Of a DNA stretch of 14,125 bases, positions 12,342-14,125 are shown one piece after another. Positions within the stretch are counted from its first letter, which is position 1. Every line of letters begins with the position of its first letter. The stretch comes from Pseudomonadota bacterium. GTDB taxonomy: Bacteria; Pseudomonadota; Alphaproteobacteria; Rhizobiales; Beijerinckiaceae. The stretch covers positions 1 to 14,125 of the forward strand of contig JAEWKP010000009.1 in assembly GCA_023393655.1 (NCBI GenBank), written 5' to 3'. Below the pieces are notes generated by a model. The model worked only from the letters and a program-made list of their open reading frames with translations, was not told the DNA's origin and made no database searches. A program made the translations under genes and the position numbers.

Positions 12342-14125
12342 CTAGAACCGGTAAGCCGCGCGCAGGGTCGCCGACTGGTCGAGATAGCGGCTGGCAGCGC
12401 GCGCCGTGTATTCGGCGCGGAGCTCGAAGCCTTTCGCAGTGACCAGCTCCAGCCCGGCCGAGACGTTGCCATAGGTCTTCGGCAGCCCTGTCACGAGGGT
12501 GAAGGGGGCTGCTTCGAAAGCAGCGAGATGCAGCTTCGAGGTCCAGTCGCTGGCCGGCAGGATGCTCACGCCCGCCGAGAGATAGGACCGCAACGTCATG
12601 CCTTCGAGGTCGTGGCGCATGCCGATCTCCAGGCTCGGCGTCGCCATGACCGTGAAACGGTCGCTGCGATGGACCGCGAGATCGAACCAGCCGGCCCCGC
12701 TTTCGCGATGGCCGCGCTGCACCGTGTAGTTGAGATCGAGATCGACGAAGGGCTTGGCGTACCAGCTCCCGAAATCCATCTGGTAGGCGGCACGCAGGCG
12801 GCCACCGCCGAAATCGAGCTGCGGTTCGCTCGTGGCGATGCCTCCCAACGCCCGCCGCGACGTCTTCGCCATGTCGCGGCCGACCTGCACCGCCGCGGCA
12901 AACTGCCAGGGGCCGAGCTGGCGCTTCAGCGTGAGACCGCCGATGAAGCTGTCATTGTCGACCGTCGCGCCGGCCGCCGTGCTGGTCCGCCCGAAGCCAT
13001 AGCTCGCCGCGCCGCCGAGGAACCAGCCAGGCGCGAACTCCCGCTGTGCCCCGAGGCTCAGCGTGGTCTGCCTGATCCGAAAGCCGCTATCGTCGGCGCT
13101 GCTGCCGCGACGCGTCCAGTTCGAACCGACCCGCGCCCAGTTGCAGTCGCCCTCAGTGAGCGCCGCACCGGGGCCCGTGAAGGCCGGACAGCTCATCAGC
13201 CGGTTGAAGAAGCCGAACGATTCGTTGATCTGGTTGGCGGCCCGTGCGCCCGCCCCGTCATTGGCGATCGCATCGACGACGCTGCCGTGATGCGCGACCG
13301 ATTCAACCCCCGTGAATGCGTCGAACAGCGGACCTGCCCGCATGTCGCCGCTATCCCACAGCATCTGGATATGCTGCGCAACGCGCGACCGGTCGGCGCT
13401 CAGAACGCCATTGGCGAGCCCGAAATTGCCATCGACCGTCAGGAACAGGTCGCGCCCGTCCGGGCTCTGGTGCATCCGGTAGCTATAGGCGGTCGTCCCG
13501 CTCTTGATCGAGAAAGCGCCCGCCGGCCGATCGTCGAAATGCGCGACCTGCAGCGAGACGCTAGGCCGGGGATTCTGGAGCAGCGGTTCGAGCTGGCCGG
13601 CCAGCGACGGCGCCGTCCCCGAACTGGCGACGGAGATCATGTCGGCGGTGCCGGCGCCGAAATCGACGTCGGCCTGGTAGATCCCGTCCGGACGCTGCTG
13701 GAAGACACTGGCGATGCGCGTCGTGGCGATGCTTCCGCCGTGCCCCACAGCACCGCCCGGATTGATCGTGCCAGAGTTGAAAAGCCGCGTCTGATATTGC
13801 GCACCCATCGCGAGGACACCGCCGGGCCGGTTGCCGACGTCGCTGTTGAAGGGATCCCCGGCGGTGAGGATATCACCGGTCATCGTTCCGCTGTTGCTGA
13901 TCGACAGGCCGCCATTCGTCGAACGCGCGGCGACCTTGCCGCGGATCACGCCAGCATTGTCGACGCGCGTATAGAACTCGCTGATCGCGAGGATCGCCGC
14001 ATCCTGCTCGCTGGTGACATGCCCACCGGGCGCGATGCTGATCGCGATCGGCGTCGAGCGATTGTTCACGTCGGGGCTGGCGCTCATGCTGACGGCGACG
14101 ATCGCCGGCGCCCCTGCTCCGCCCG
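12342..14125 (-). CDS. Autotransporter (type V secretion), C-terminal part; N-terminus outside the window
   Basis: The frame is open to the right edge (it reads GGAGAPAIVAVS before the first internal Met), so the gene is cut by the window rather than starting at 14087. About 593 codons are visible. The passenger part carries beta-helix-type repeats: NAGVIRG, NSGTMTGD and NSGTINPGG. It then shows the usual end-of-passenger pattern (RPDGIYQADVDFGAGTADMI, quoted in full at 20 residues). The last roughly 280 residues form the outer-membrane beta-barrel, from NWARVGSNW and the alternating strands to the terminal LRAAYRF, ending in Phe as expected for BAM-recognised barrels. Two cysteines (SCPAF and EGDCNW), 16 residues apart, sit at the passenger/barrel junction. 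The passenger's function, adhesin or enzyme, cannot be judged because most of it is missing. The serine hydrolase gene follows after 41 bases. Confidence 0.85.
   Translation of the reverse strand, partial: GGAGAPAIVAVSMSASPDVNNRSTPIAISIAPGGHVTSEQDAAILAISEFYTRVDNAGVIRGKVAARSTNGGLSISNSGTMTGDILTAGDPFNSDVGNRPGGVLAMGAQYQTRLFNSGTINPGGAVGHGGSIATTRIASVFQQRPDGIYQADVDFGAGTADMISVASSGTAPSLAGQLEPLLQNPRPSVSLQVAHFDDRPAGAFSIKSGTTAYSYRMHQSPDGRDLFLTVDGNFGLANGVLSADRSRVAQHIQMLWDSGDMRAGPLFDAFTGVESVAHHGSVVDAIANDGAGARAANQINESFGFFNRLMSCPAFTGPGAALTEGDCNWARVGSNWTRRGSSADDSGFRIRQTTLSLGAQREFAPGWFLGGAASYGFGRTSTAAGATVDNDSFIGGLTLKRQLGPWQFAAAVQVGRDMAKTSRRALGGIATSEPQLDFGGGRLRAAYQMDFGSWYAKPFVDLDLNYTVQRGHRESGAGWFDLAVHRSDRFTVMATPSLEIGMRHDLEGMTLRSYLSAGVSILPASDWTSKLHLAAFEAAPFTLVTGLPKTYGNVSAGLELVTAKGFELRAEYTARAASRYLDQSATLRAAYRF

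Noticed and set aside
1..14125. Mobile element, prophage, CRISPR or defence system
   Set aside because: No transposase, integrase, recombinase, Cas-like, toxin-antitoxin or restriction protein signature and no spaced direct repeats were seen; every substantial frame belongs to a recognised metabolic, transport or secretion family.

Overview
The window is GC-rich, with strong G/C third-position bias and long open frames antisense to the real genes. AapJ-like, IorAB-like and YeiH-type proteins together suggest an alphaproteobacterium, probably of the Hyphomicrobiales (a Bosea- or Bradyrhizobium-like genome would fit). This placement is inference; no rRNA or other taxonomic marker is present. 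I see no tRNA, rRNA, CRISPR array, insertion sequence, phage gene or att site. The region reads as ordinary metabolic chromosome.

Layout. All genes are on the minus strand except one. From left to right: a cytoplasmic BisC/DMSO-reductase-type molybdoenzyme (54-2402); a hairpin terminator; an AapJ-like periplasmic amino-acid-binding protein without its permease (2585-3598); a PatB/MalY-type PLP-dependent C-S beta-lyase (3703-4887); a three-gene operon, transcribed from about 9.7 kb leftwards, for a Tat-exported molybdenum hydroxylase (940-aa Mo subunit, [2Fe-2S] subunit, triheme cytochrome c; 5033-9679); a 355-bp divergent spacer with inverted repeats; the only plus-strand gene, a YeiH-family membrane protein (10035-11138); then, facing it, an exported beta-lactamase-fold serine hydrolase (11143-12300) and the C-terminal part of an autotransporter whose N-terminus lies beyond the right edge (12342-14125).

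How the genes work together. The clearest unit is the Mo-hydroxylase operon. The large and small subunits overlap by ATGA and the cytochrome follows after 4 bases. Electrons should pass from the oxidised substrate (an N-heterocycle or aldehyde) through Mo and two [2Fe-2S] clusters to the cytochrome and the respiratory chain in the periplasm. The left half has a looser sulfur and amino-acid flavour: a sulfoxide/N-oxide reductase-like enzyme, an amino-acid-binding protein and a C-S lyase, with a YeiH-type putative sulfate/sulfite exporter further right. A shared pathway for sulfur-containing amino acids is a hypothesis only.

I found no strong case for a wholly new system. The most worthwhile points are the large, motif-divergent Mo subunit and the 7-10-7 inverted repeat in its promoter region.
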